Shown here in pieces: positions 9,191 to 19,266 of a stretch of 58,860 nucleotides of DNA. The notes under the pieces are model-generated. The model searched no databases and was not told the origin of the DNA. It was given only the letters and a program-made list of their open reading frames with translations. The DNA is taken from the NCBI GenBank assembly GCA_026770575.1, contig MU657164.1, forward strand, positions 241,255 through 300,114, in the 5' to 3' direction. The position numbers and the translations under genes were made by a program. Source of the stretch: Pelagophyceae sp. CCMP2097. Lineage: Eukaryota; Sar; Pelagophyceae. Position 1 is the first letter of the stretch. Every line of letters starts with the position of its first letter.

Positions 9191-9931
9191 GGCGTCTCCG
9201 GCCCGCCATCTAGGGGGGCGTCCCGTCCCACCCCTAGCCGTTTGGCATCAGCTTCCGTCGGTCCCCGCGGACAATTTCGTATTTTTCGCAAAATATTTTA
9301 AGTTCTTGCGGAAACGTTGAACTCTCAACTTCCTCTGACATCCACGAATATGCAGTCCAAATGTTCAGAAGCGCTCTATAAATTTTTTGAATCCCCCCAA
9401 AATCCACCGAAAAGGGAACTATGAGTCGGCTAGATTTGTGGCAACCACGAAATTGGCACACAAGCCGTTGGGCCTGGCCCAACACCTCCTCCCCGAATAT
9501 TGGCGTTGCCACAAATCGCGAACCCGGCTCACTGACCTCCGCCGATTTAACGTCAAATGCAAGGTCACTTTAGTTTTTTTCTTTAAAAGCCTCGCTTTCA
9601 CCCCCTACCCAGAGTGCGAGGGACTTTGGATTCCCGAGGCCGCACGCACCTACTCGGCGGGTCTGGCCCGGCGCTTTGAATCTGCAAACGCCTCTGGCCG
9701 CGCGGCCCGGAGGCCGCTCCCTGGTCCCGCGGCGGCCGCAGAAGGGCGCCCCAAAGGCTGTGGGACCTTGCCGTTTCCCCACGCGCAAGACCAAGCCCAA
9801 ATGGAAAGATGACCCCGGGCCGGTCTCTGCGGCCATACCAGGATCCCTCGCGGGGCTCCGAGTTGTAGCGGCCGTCGGAATGCTGCGTTACGCGGAGCGG
9901 TGGGAAGCCTTGTCCAGCACTCGAGGGACAT
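9191..9931. other. intergenic, downstream of the MYND-Sel1 gene
   Basis: No gene recognised. A plus frame at 9603-9812 is open but compositional. The MYND gene's stop codon is at 9932-9934 on the minus strand, so its 3' UTR lies here. Confidence 0.45.
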
Positions 9932-10975
9932 TTAGGTCGAGGCCGCGAGTCGCGTTGCAAGCGCGTCGACTGCGGGAGCAGCCGCGGCGCACCCCAGCGC
10001 CGAAGCGCGCTTGAGGAGGCGCAGCGCCTCGCCGTATTCCTGCGGTGCACCGAGGCCGTTTGCGTAAAACTGACCGAGGTGATACAGCGCTTCTGGAACA
10101 CCCTGCGCCGCGGCGAGGCCGAACCACTTAAAGGCTTCGTCGTACGACTGCGCCACGCCCTGGCCGTTGTTGAATAGCACGCCGAGATTGAACTGCGCGA
10201 CGTGATAACCTTGCTCGGCCGCGCGCCGGAACCACATCGCGGCGGCCTTAAAATCGAGCTTGCAGCCGTGCCCGCGCCGATGGCAACTGCCGAGCGCATC
10301 CTGACCTGGTGCATGCCCTTGAGACGCCGAAAGCTGATACAACTGGAAAGCCCGCTTCACGCTCTTCTTGAGGCCCTGTGCGCCTGTAAAGTATGCATCG
10401 CCCAACTGCCGCTGCGCCTCGGCGTGGCCCGCAGCCACGTGCTTTTGCATGCGGCGCAGCCAATCCGCAGCCGACTTGGAGGGCGTTGTTCGACACAGCG
10501 GGCAGCGATTATCGTACTCCTGGCACTTGCCGGAGCACTCCGAGCACATCTTCTTGCAGCAGCAGTCGTAGAATATTTGCATCGCAGCTTCGACTGGAAG
10601 CAGGTCCAGACAGATGGCGCACGTGTCGCGCCAGTTCGGAAATTCGTTGTTCGGCGCGCTGGGCTCCACCTCTGCCGGTGCCGTCCGAACCACTGGCGCG
10701 CGCGGAGCCGCCTTGACTGCCGACGAAACGTCCGCGAAAATGGCCGGCTCCTCCTTGATCTTCAGCTTCGCAGGCATGAGCTCGTCGAGCATGCGGTCCT
10801 GGAACTCGGCGGCCATCTGCCTGCACCGCGCCTTGTGGCCGCGCTCGTGCCAGTCGACGAGCTGGCACTTTTTCGAGCAGTAGTGGCGCGATTTGCACTT
10901 GGTGCAGTGCTTGCCGCCCGGTGCGGCGCAGACGCAGCAGGGCGGTTTCGCGGCGACCGCCGGCGCGTCGCCCAT
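9932..10975 (-). CDS. MYND finger, RING-like and Sel1-repeat protein
   Basis: Uninterrupted 347-residue ORF from ATG (complement of 10973-10975). Domains in order: MYND zinc finger, residues 13-51 (CCVCAAPGGKHCTKCKSRHY, then CSKKCQLVDWHERGHKARC); a linker; a RING-like cysteine cluster, about 119-161 (CAICLDLL...CCCKKMCSEC...RCPLC); then four to five Sel1-like repeats, about 184-340 (AQRQLGDAYFTGAQGLKKS, AAMWFRRAAEQGYHVAQFNL, AFKWFGLAAAQGVPEALYHL). MYND fingers bind peptides, RING-type fingers often confer ubiquitin ligase activity, and Sel1 solenoids act as adaptors. An E3-ligase adaptor role is inference. A paralogue with the same order lies at 57705-58651 but is frameshifted. This copy has every expected metal ligand and no break, so it is probably functional. 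Confidence 0.92.
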   Translation of the reverse strand: MGDAPAVAAKPPCCVCAAPGGKHCTKCKSRHYCSKKCQLVDWHERGHKARCRQMAAEFQDRMLDELMPAKLKIKEEPAIFADVSSAVKAAPRAPVVRTAPAEVEPSAPNNEFPNWRDTCAICLDLLPVEAAMQIFYDCCCKKMCSECSGKCQEYDNRCPLCRTTPSKSAADWLRRMQKHVAAGHAEAQRQLGDAYFTGAQGLKKSVKRAFQLYQLSASQGHAPGQDALGSCHRRGHGCKLDFKAAAMWFRRAAEQGYHVAQFNLGVLFNNGQGVAQSYDEAFKWFGLAAAQGVPEALYHLGQFYANGLGAPQEYGEALRLLKRASALGCAAAAPAVDALATRLAAST

Positions 10976-11318
10976 TTTGCGTGCCTAGGCCCGGCTGCTC
11001 GAAACCTGTCCGGCGGGGGGCCGCGGGGCCCGAGGCAGGACGCACTGTGGCGGTCCAACGGCACCTGTTGCGTTGCAGGCCCGGTGGAGCGCCGCCGAAG
11101 AGCGCCCGCACAACGCCGGCGGACGTCGGAATACGCCGGCGGAGCCGAGGTTCGAAGGTAGACACACGCTTTTGGAGTGCACTGGCAGAGGCCGATAATC
11201 GCTAAAAATATCTCTGGTTCACGCCTGTATTACAAGAGCGCGCCGGAGGCACACGGAGGACCCGAAGGATACAGCCAAATCCCATTGCAATGCCCACGTA
11301 AATAATTGAAATTATTTA

Positions 11319-11423
11319 NNNNNNNNNNNNNNNNNNNNNNNNNNNNNNNNNNNNNNNNNNNNNNNNNNNNNNNNNNNNNNNNNNNNNNNNNNNNNNNNNN
11401 NNNNNNNNNNNNNNNNNNNNNNN
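11319..11423. other. assembly gap (105 N)
   Basis: Run of N. By comparison with copy 1 it should hold about 109 bp, including the tRNA-like region. Confidence 0.99.
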
Positions 11424-11505
11424 CAATCGCATCAACCACCAATCGCTAAATCGGCCGAGTTGCTGCCTTTTTCTTCCCAAAGGTGGAACCTCGGATTTGC
11501 TGGGC

Positions 11506-11561
11506 GACAGACAGACAGACGGACAGACAGACAAACAGACAGACAGACAAACAGACAGACA
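11506..11561. repeat. (GACA)n microsatellite
   Basis: Imperfect GACA repeats with GGAC and AAAC interruptions. A similar tract lies at 16708-16741 in another repeat. Confidence 0.9.
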
Positions 11562-12018
11562 TAATTGCCCCTGGTAATCCTTCAATCAAAGGACCCGAAG
11601 GGCCCTTGCCGTAAACTGACGTTGAATAAACGGCAAGGACCCTTCGGGTCCTCAACAATTGTAGCCCTCCTACGGACTTGGGTCGGTTAACGGATCAATG
11701 TCCGCTTTTCCTCTCAAACCTCGGACCGAGAGGCGCCGCCCCGCCGCGCACCGACGTCCCCTGGGGTCAGGAGTGTCGCGACGGACGCGCCACGACGTCC
11801 ACACCCCGTCCACACCCCGGAATAACAAGCCTCCTTTCCCCTGGAGGCGCACGGGTTGTGGCCGATGTGCCCGAAAATGGTCTCGCCTGAAGTGCTGCCC
11901 AGCCACGATGCGGTCAGACTGATCCGATAGGAAGCCGGTTCCACGGCCGGGAGGTGCCACGCGTGCGTGCGCAGCCGCAAGACCTCGCCTGGCAGCTCGG
12001 GGAAGGCCGTCGGGCCTA

Positions 12019-12320
12019 GGCCTCTACTAATCGTCGGGCCAAACAAATCCTTGCATTTTCGCAAATTCAATAGCAAATTCAATGGCAGTTTACTCGCTCA
12101 TGCCCGAGTTGGACAATGAGTGACCTGGTGCGCGCTCCATAGGGGCTCTTTATACCACACCCGCCAGACGGGAGCCTCGGAGGAGCGGCCCAAGGCGCTG
12201 GTGAAGCGGGTGTTGTATAAAAGCGGACCACAGCGCGCGCTGCGTCCTCCCGACCATCGTCCAATAATCAGGTACCGACAATGGGTTATGGACCGTATTG
12301 AGGTCCGATCATTAGTAGTG
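12019..12320. mobile_element. about 300-bp small TIR element, CTACTAAT type
   Basis: Bounded by TA at 12017-12018 and 12321-12322. The ends are imperfect inverted repeats (CTACTAATCGTCGG left; complement of the right end CTACTAATGATCGG). The body folds further: ATACCACACCCGCC pairs imperfectly with GGCGGGTGT-type sequence at 12200-12215. No ORF. It abuts the next element at a shared TA. Confidence 0.65.
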
Positions 12321-12322
12321 TA

Positions 12323-12682
12323 GGAAGTGCCTGCCCCTATTTGATTCTGGACCAATTTGATTCAGGTTTGGCCAATCAGGGGTCTTATAATGTGAATTTA
12401 ACCAATCACGGCCCCTCCAAAAAGGAGAATCAAATTGGGTAATCCCCAAAGAAGGCGAATCAAATAGGAAGTTCCTGCCCCAATTAGAATCTGGCCCCAA
12501 TTAGAATCCAATCTGGCCTATCAGGTGACTTGAAAATATAATATGTTCAGAAAAAGAAATTTTGAACCAATCACGGAGCTCGAAATTGGGAATATGTTCA
12601 GAAAAAGTTAGATTCTAGTTGGGGCATTTCCGCGAAAGCCGATTCTAATTGGGGCAGGAACTTCCTAGGGGCAGGGACTTCC
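12323..12682. mobile_element. GGAAGT-type MITE, outer copy
   Basis: Left end GGAAGTGCCTGCCCCTATTT (12323 on). The right end is its complement, interrupted by the inner element: joining 12464 (plus one TA) to 12668-12682 restores a TIR of at least 24 bp with one mismatch. TA flanks at 12321-12322 and 12683-12684. CCAATCA words are common inside. A non-autonomous TA-targeting element. Confidence 0.85.
12467..12665. mobile_element. GGAAGT-type MITE, inner nested copy (199 bp)
   Basis: Perfect 25-bp TIRs (GGAAGTTCCTGCCCCAATTA...), TA at 12465-12466 and 12666-12667. It sits within the right TIR of the outer copy. No ORF. Confidence 0.93.
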
Positions 12683-12975
12683 TAGGCTCGCCAGCCCCCA
12701 CTTTGCGCGTTCGTTTTGGCGAAAATTGGCTCGCTGCGCTCGATAACTGCGCCTCGGGAAGCTTATAACAAATCTTAGGTACTGCGTGCATGCCCCAATG
12801 TCAAACTTTCAAAATTTTAAACGAGATTCCGTTGAACTTTGGGCGCGAGTATCTCAGCGCGGACCCCGTCCGCGGAGCTAAAAAAGACGGAGCTTGAAAG
12901 CTTGCGTCGAGGCGCGTCGATCGTATCAAGCACATCCTCCGAAAGCCTTAATCGAATTTGCCAAAAGCGGGTCTA

Positions 12976-13415
12976 GCCGAGGGGTGTCGCACGAAGCACG
13001 AGCTCGGAATCCTGAATCGGTCGACGGAGCCGCACGCCTCACCGCGCCCGCGCCTCTTTTGTCGTGGCGTCGGCGGCCCCCGCGCCCCCCGGGGGCGCCC
13101 CCGTGCGCATCTCCGGGTCCTCTGCGATTGGGCGGGGCGTGCCGCATGGCGGCCGCGCGGCGGTATTTTTGGGGTGGCCACGGCGGGACGCGCTCAGCGC
13201 CCCAGCGCCGAATCGCGGCTTAGTGAAGGAGAAGATGCGCAGACGGGGAATTGGAGATCCGTTCCACGAGAGCATCGGTCTGTTCGACCTCCGTGGTGGA
13301 CTGAAGGTCTTATTTTAGACTTGATAAATTCCAAAAATCTGGCTTATTGACAATTCCAAGTCCAAACTTTTGGAAAGAGAGTAGTTTGAGATAAGTCGAA
13401 CTTTGGCGGCCAGTT
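12976..13415. other. no gene recognised
   Basis: GC-rich 12980-13210, then AT-richer. Open frames on both strands at 12960-13350 lack any domain. Confidence 0.4.
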
Positions 13416-13974
13416 CCTCAGCTCCCAGGGCATGTACATGGTTATGGGCGACGGATATGGAGAGCCCTTAAACTCCTCTTTCCAACGCTCCAGTCTGTGA
13501 CTATAAGCTGCCCGGGGAGCTGAGCTACAGGGTGCCAAAGTTTGAGAACATGTCAACTTATCTCAGCTCTCCGGGCGTGGACATGGTCACGGCCGACGGA
13601 TTCCGAAAGCCCTGCTTCCCCTCTTTCCAACGCCGTCGGCCGTGGCCATGTCCACGCCGGGAGAGCTGAGATTCCGTCGCACTCTTATCGAGTACCCTCA
13701 TCGGTTTTCGGCCCGTGGGCGGTCGCTATAGGGGAAATACTGCTTCGGGGCCAGTGGAGGGACAACCTACAACGTGTAGGAACGCTCAACGAGCAAAAGT
13801 AACAGCGCCGGGGCGCAGAATCGCCCCAAGAAGGCCAAAAACAGTCAAACTTTGGCGACCTAGAACTCAGCTCTCCCGGCGTGGACATGGTCACGGCCGA
13901 CGGATTCCGAAAGCCCTGCTTCCTCTCTTTCCAACGCCATCGGCCGTGGCCATGTCCACGCCGGGAGAGCTGAG
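13416..13974. repeat. three about 110-bp hairpin repeats
   Basis: Copies at 13416-13526 (diverged), 13562-13670 and 13866-13974. Each is an imperfect palindrome: CTCAGCTCTCCCGGCGTGGA, CATGG, CGGCCGACGG, then a 30-nt loop with a conserved ATTCCGAAAGCCCTGCTTCC, then the complementary arm back to GGGAGAGCTGAG. The second and third copies are nearly identical. Both arms and loop are conserved. Confidence 0.88.
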
Positions 13975-15169
13975 ACTCGATGCCCCAAAGTAGTACCTTT
14001 CTGCGCATCTCCTCCTGCTTAGTGATAAAGAGTTGCAACGCTCACAAGGCCCCGACGACCCCCCCGCGCTATACAAGATGGTTTCGCAAAGAAAGTCAAG
14101 TATTTTGGGGGCAAATTTGAGACGGCCTTTCGAGGTGCAGTTACCAGGATCGCATGCAGCACGCCGAGGCGCCTCCGGCCGTGCCGGGTGGACTTTGGCA
14201 CGTCTTTTAGTATGGGCGGAGAAAATCGATTTGGCGACTTTGACGAGGGGCGTTACCACCCAAGGAGACCTCGGATTTTCGTTCACCCGGCGCCGATGGC
14301 CGCGTACGTTCGTTTGTAAGAAGGCTACGTCGAGCAACCTCCTGAATACCTAACCTAAAAAGCCCGGGGCTGTCACCAAAAAGCTACAGTTGGCCCATAT
14401 TTTTGAAAACGGCCGTTTCATCTCCCATTTTTTAAAAGAAAAGTGCCCCTTTTAAGAAACTATGTGGTGTGTGTTTATATAAAAAGGGTGTCTATATCTT
14501 TCGAACGCTGTCACTTTTGCAAAAGGCGCTCTTTGGTTAAAGTACAGCCCGGGCGGACTTTTCCTTGGGGGTGCGTGCGCGGCCGCCGGAAGCTCAGGCC
14601 AATGGCCACTTTAGTTTTGCCAAAAAAACGCGCAATGCATAATCATTTTCTTTGCGAACCATCTTGCATCTCCTTTACGCTGCAGCATCCACGACCCAAA
14701 GAATAACCCAAAGCAACTCTGGCGATTAATTATCGCAAAAAGTTCGCGATCTGGGTCATCCGATAAAGTTTGGTGCGGCCCCCTCCGCGACGAAGAGCCG
14801 CGATCGCCGACCTCGCTCAGGGCACATACCTGAGATTCGTCGCAAAAGCACCATGCTTGATGCTCCCGGGCTCGTTTTACGAGCCTCTACGCCTCTCCAC
14901 GACGCTGCATATCATCCAGGGCGCGTGCAACGTGCCCGTGGTTTAGGTTATAGGTGGGTTATTTATTTTCCGGCCTGGATTTCATTGGTATCATAAAAAT
15001 CGATATTAAACTATGTGGATCTTATAACCCTTGATAATAACATTATTTCAATTGCGCTGTAAATTACAGTAATTACAGGGTAGTCCAAATCAAATCAGCC
15101 TCATTTGACGTTAACATTTTTTTAGGTCCGTTCTGGTTTTCTCGTGAGATTTTATTGAGGTTTTATTGT
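13975..15169. other. gene-free, AT-richer DNA
   Basis: No gene recognised. The GTGGTGTGTGTTTA block near 14463-14476 also occurs near 34391 and, as its complement, near 36301. The region from 14940 on is AT-rich with TTACAGTAATTACAG words. Confidence 0.4.
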
Positions 15170-15530
15170 TTTTCAATCAAGTCCAAGTTATCGCCCAAAA
15201 GGGCAATGTATTTTGGCGATGTCCTATCAACCCTATCGACCGGAAAGTGTAGGAGACCAAGCTCGAGGGAGATTTTACGACGGTCACATGTATAAGTGGC
15301 ACTGTAAAATAATTTGTAAAAACTGTATTTGATTTTACATGTAATTGCATGTAATTACACGACCCCCAAATTTTGCCTTTGTAGTGCCCTTGAAAATACA
15401 TCCCCAATCCATCGATATTTGTGAATTTCGGGCGCCTTGCATCTCGAAATTGTGTTTTTCCCCCACTTGTTTGAACAAAAGCTGAACTTTTACCCCAAAA
15501 ACATGCGCATGCAGAGCCATACCTCGTATT

Positions 15531-16450
15531 TGAGCTCGTCAGTTCGCCGGGGCGACTCGGCGGAGCCTCCCGCTCGCGCTAAGCCCCATTGCGCCTCGTT
15601 TGAGCGCCTCTAAAAATATGACCTTCACTTTACACTATAAATACGTGTGTAACAGTAATTACACTGTAATTACAGTAAAAACAGGGGCCCATAGTCCCCT
15701 ACACTGTCTTTGCCCACCTATAGTCACATGGGGGGGCCGCCCCCCCATGTCGTTGTCGAAAAACCTCCCTCTAGCTAGGCCTCCTACACTTTCCGGTCGA
15801 TAGGTTTTTGGAAGGATGTTCGCCCAAAAAATCGCCAAAAACGGCTGATCTAATTTGGACTGTACAAGGTCAATGGCGACGAATTCGCCTCTACGTAGAA
15901 CCACGTGCACATCCTTCTAAGTGCTTGGGGTCCTCCAGGGGACCCCCGTATAAGCCTAGGATCAATTTAACTTGCACCAACGGGCCGTCTTGATGATGAA
16001 GGAGGCGAAATAATTTGGAAATGGCACGCGGAGGCGGCAACAGGCGGCCCTGCCTCGATGGGCATAGCGTCGTCGGTGGAACCTTTTTCGCCTGCAGGAG
16101 CCTGAACCGCAACTTTGTCCGAAATTGGGGAATCAAGCACGCTTTCTGCGACCGCTTGGTCGACAAAACGGGAGCGTGGCAAAAGGGGGTCGAATGTCTT
16201 CAATTTACGATCCTGCCAACTTGCAGTTTATAGGGTGCTCGATGATGAGCCCAAGTAGCCCCATAGGTGGGCATAGGCAGTGTAAATGATTATGGGCTCC
16301 TGTATTTTCTGTTAATACAGTGCAATTGCTGCTACATCGTATTTACATTGTACAGTGAAGGTCGTATTTTTAGATGCGCTTAAACAAGGCGCAATGCGCT
16401 TGGCGCGAAGGAGAGGTCCCGCCGAATCACCCCGGTGGACTGATGAGCTT
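15531..16450. mobile_element. about 920-bp foldback element with about 190-bp arms
   Basis: Left arm 15531-15725 (TGAGCTCGTCAGTTCGCCGG...) matches the complement of 16255-16450 (TAAGCTCATCAGTCCACCGG...) throughout, including the TAAAAATA-GACCTTCACT and GCCCACCTAT blocks. It is nested in, or part of, the larger inverted system. Confidence 0.72.
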
Positions 16451-16454
16451 AATT

Positions 16455-16825
16455 ACCATGGTGCACCGGGGATACTGCAGACCCCCGAGGGCGCCTTAGG
16501 TATGTTGGTGCAGTCGCTTACAGGACACTTCGAAACGCGAGTAGTCTGGCTTAGATTAAATCCAATTTCGACGGCGCGGCGCAGCGGCGAAAGAAGGACC
16601 GGGACACCCAGCCCAAGCCCCGCGCCAACCACACACCCGCGCGCAGCAGCATGCTGCATAGACGCGCGTCTTGTTTTTTTAGGTTCCTTATTGATGAAAC
16701 TGCACAATAGACAGACAGATGGACATATAGACAGACAGACAAAATTGCGCATGGGTGATCTTCAATAACGACACCCGGAAAAGGGGCCTAGATTTTATCA
16801 AATCCAAATACCCCTTCCGGGGGGT
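16455..16825 (+). repeat. dispersed repeat with GACA tract and terminal hairpin
   Basis: Positions 16455-16560 match the complement of 38095-38235 (GGATACTGCAGACCCCCGAG, GGCGCCTT-GGTATGTT). A GACA tract follows (16708-16741), then a short hairpin ATACCCCTTCC-GGGGGGTAT (16808-16828). The order resembles the SINE-like elements: body, GACA tract, A-rich text, hairpin. Confidence 0.6.
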
Positions 16826-17206
16826 ATGAAATACGAGGTGTGGTTCAAGATATGAATCGTGGCGATACTCCGAAGGCCTGTTGCCCGCAGGAAATTCTAG
16901 AAAGCATCATCCACGGTCCTTGTACGTAACTTACTTCGCCTTTGCCTATCCCGTTCTTGCCTGTCTGCGTGTGAGCATGGTTTTGAGGTGGTAGGCCGAC
17001 TTCTCCTCAAAAAAACGGGAAAGAGGCCAGTGGCCACAATCTCGCGATGAAATGCCTCCGAAATTCGTGAAAATCGACGGACCGGGAATGCATTTTCAAG
17101 CGCAAAAACTAATCAAATTTCTGACGTAATTTTAAATACTGTATTTTAAATATAAAAGCAATTACGGTGTTTACAAATTATTTTACAGTGCCGCCTACCT
17201 ATAAGC

Positions 17207-17818
17207 AGCCCCTTGATCTCACAAACCCGGGATTTCCGACGCGCGTTCGATGGCGTGCATGTGGTACAAGCACGCGCATAGACGCCCAAACGTGTTTACT
17301 GAGTGTACAATTTCGATCTCGAAGAAAGTTCGGAGCGTGGGTGGCTCGGGCATCACCTTCGCGTACGCTCATGTAAAATTGGGGAGTCGGACTCGATGCC
17401 AGCAAGGTGCAAAACGTGCCGATGAAAAACGCACGCGCAGTCGAGCATGAGCCTCCAAAAACAGCGTGTGTGGGCATCAGCCTATAAGACGGCGTGGCCA
17501 GAAACCCAACGTGAACCCATGCGATCTGCGCACGCTCCACACGCCAGAAGTTCGCGTCTTTTCCCTAACTCATTCGTCGTTTTTAGCAGCGTGTTTTTAC
17601 AACAGGCCTCTAATTTTTGACAAGTTGCCGGCATAAGTTTGGGACAGCCCAACCTGGGCCAGGTGCCCAGGGTGCACCAAGACCCACCAAACGCCGCGGT
17701 GCCTTCATTGGCGGTGTGAAAAAATTGTGTGGACCCAGCCGCGGCGGCCCCGCCTGTTGATTTTGGCAGCCGTATTAGAGTGCGCATTATTATTATGGTT
17801 AAGCACCGTAACATCCCC
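17207..17818. other. no gene recognised
   Basis: Short open frames only, with no domain. Confidence 0.4.
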
Positions 17819-18762
17819 CTTTTTATCTTACCGTAAATTGCCGGCGATTTACGGTAATTTACGCAACGGTGATTTGACGTTACGCTCCGGGTAACAGGCC
17901 CCTATTTAATCCTCTTTATTGGGCTCTCTACAGTGCCTTCTTGCGGTCTCAGAGGCCCAAATGTATTATTGCGGTCTCACTGAGGCTCCAAATGTACGAA
18001 GTCGCTTCAACTGGGGTTGTTCCCTTTCCTCGGCATCGGGGGGGCGCGCAACGCGAGAGGCCGCGCATCGAAAGCTGGTCGATTTCCAAATTCACATGCC
18101 CTAGTTTCGGCGACAATGTGCGTTCAACCGAGCGTCTTTTGGCCCAGATGCGAAAAATGGTCGAGCAGCATCGTGTACTATTGTTCTGGCACCTCGGTGG
18201 CCTGTATTTTACGCGGAAAGTGCTGTGTAGTTGATATATTACGGTAAGTTTCAACAACGTTTCGTAACTTTACCGTAAATTGCCGTAACTTTCCGTAACT
18301 TACCAACATCTTGAAATCAACGATTTTGGAGGCCATTCTGCGCTCCGCGCGTCGCGCAGGCCACCGAGTTGCCAGAACAACAGATCACGATGCTGCTCGA
18401 CCTTTTTTTTAACATCTGGGCCAAAAGACGCTCGTTTGAACGGATATTTTCGCTGAAACTAGGACATTTGAGTTTGGAAATCATCCCAGCGCCCGATGCA
18501 CGGCCTTCCGCGTTGCGCGGCCTCCCGCGTTGCGCGGCCTCCCGATGCCGAGGAAAGGGTGCAATTAAAGTTGAAGCGACTTCGTACATTTTGAACCTCA
18601 GTGAGACCGCAATAAGACATAAGGTGCCTCTGAGATCGCAATAAGACACTGCAGAGAGCCCAATAATGGGATTTAATAAGGCCCTTTTACTTGGAGCGTA
18701 ACGTCAAATCATCATTTCGTAAATTATCGTAAATTACCGGCAATTTACGGTAAGATAAAAAG
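17819..18762. mobile_element. 944-bp foldback element with about 400-bp arms
   Basis: Ends CTTTTTATCTTACCGTAAAT (17819 on) and its complement (to 18762). The arms stay homologous for about 400 bp each: both strands encode related peptides (CIIAVSLRLQMYEVAST, plus; CLIAVSLRFKMYEVAST, minus), which shows the symmetry but not coding. The spacer (about 18235-18320) is dense in TTACCGTAAATTGCCG words. No transposase seen. Confidence 0.88.
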
Positions 18763-19010
18763 CGGATAGTTGCGACTGTTGGCGAGCGTCGCCGGTGCCT
18801 GCGACGCCTGCGACGCTCTGTGACACTCTGCGACGCATGGCGGCGCGTTCCTAATAACTTTCGTTAAAACTTTTGTTAAAGCAGCTGAAATCGTCGCCGG
18901 TTCGTGCTAAGTTGGTTGATCTTACAAGGCGAGGGGAAGGTCCTTCGGGACTGGATGGCAGCCCTTTTGGTCTGCCTATCCTATAATTTCTTTATATTAT
19001 TATATTATTA

Positions 19011-19201
19011 GGAAGTCCCCCCACCCTGTTTGAATCAACAGTCCCTATTTGAATCATATCTTTTCTAATTTTATTTTTCACTTTCGAGCCCCCCTGATTG
19101 GTTCAGATTACCCCTTTTCTGAACGCATTATACTTACAAGCTCCCTGATTGGTTAATTCTGATTCAAATGGAGTTTGATCCAAATAGGAGTGGGGGCTTC
19201 T
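19011..19201. mobile_element. GGAAGT-type MITE, third copy (191 bp)
   Basis: TA at 19009-19010 and 19202-19203. Imperfect TIRs (GGAAGTCCCCCCACCCTGTT left; AGAAGCCCCCACTCCTATTT from the right). The interior shows the same CTGATTGGTT and TTTTCTGAAC words as the copies at 12.3-12.7 kb. Confidence 0.8.
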
Positions 19202-19266
19202 TATGGTGCAATTATACGCCTGCATTTCAACGATACTCATTTGAAAAGACACGGCCCGCCACTTCT

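Larger units (their letters stand above)
11228..11661 (-). mobile_element. SINE-like element, copy 2
   Basis: Homologous to 2124-2530. Inserted in a D2 element; the uninterrupted D2 copy at 38239-38929 gives the empty site. TGTA occurs at both junctions (11226-11229, 11660-11663) and may be the target duplication. The hairpin arms are 11590-11612 and 11630-11652 (22 of 23 pairing). The tRNA-like head seen in copy 1 would fall in the N gap. This copy has a (GACA)n tract where copy 1 has GGACGGACAGACC. Confidence 0.7.
11167..12973 (+). mobile_element. TIR family D2, copy a (interrupted by other elements)
   Basis: Copy of the about 690-bp family best seen at 38239-38929. The left part (11169-11225), middle (11664-12018) and right part (12683-12973) are collinear with the intact copy. 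They are separated by a SINE-like insertion (about 11228-11661) and a cluster of small elements (12019-12682). The right end is GCGGGTC followed by TA (12974-12975). No ORF. It starts about 190 bp upstream of the MYND-Sel1 start codon. Confidence 0.85.
15170..17206. mobile_element. complex of overlapping large inverted repeats
   Basis: At least two inverted pairs interlock. The stretch 15232-15255 (CCTATCGACCGGAAAGTGTA...) has a perfect 24-bp complement at 15781-15804, and similarity spreads about 50-100 bp outward on both sides. Separately, about 15288-15730 resembles the complement of about 16255-17206, starting GGCACTGTAAAATAATTTGT. No transposase ORF was found. Consistent with old foldback elements inserted into each other. 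Confidence 0.65.

Noticed and set aside
10202..11161. 319-codon plus-strand ORF opposite the MYND gene
   Set aside because: Antisense shadow of the MYND-Sel1 coding region.
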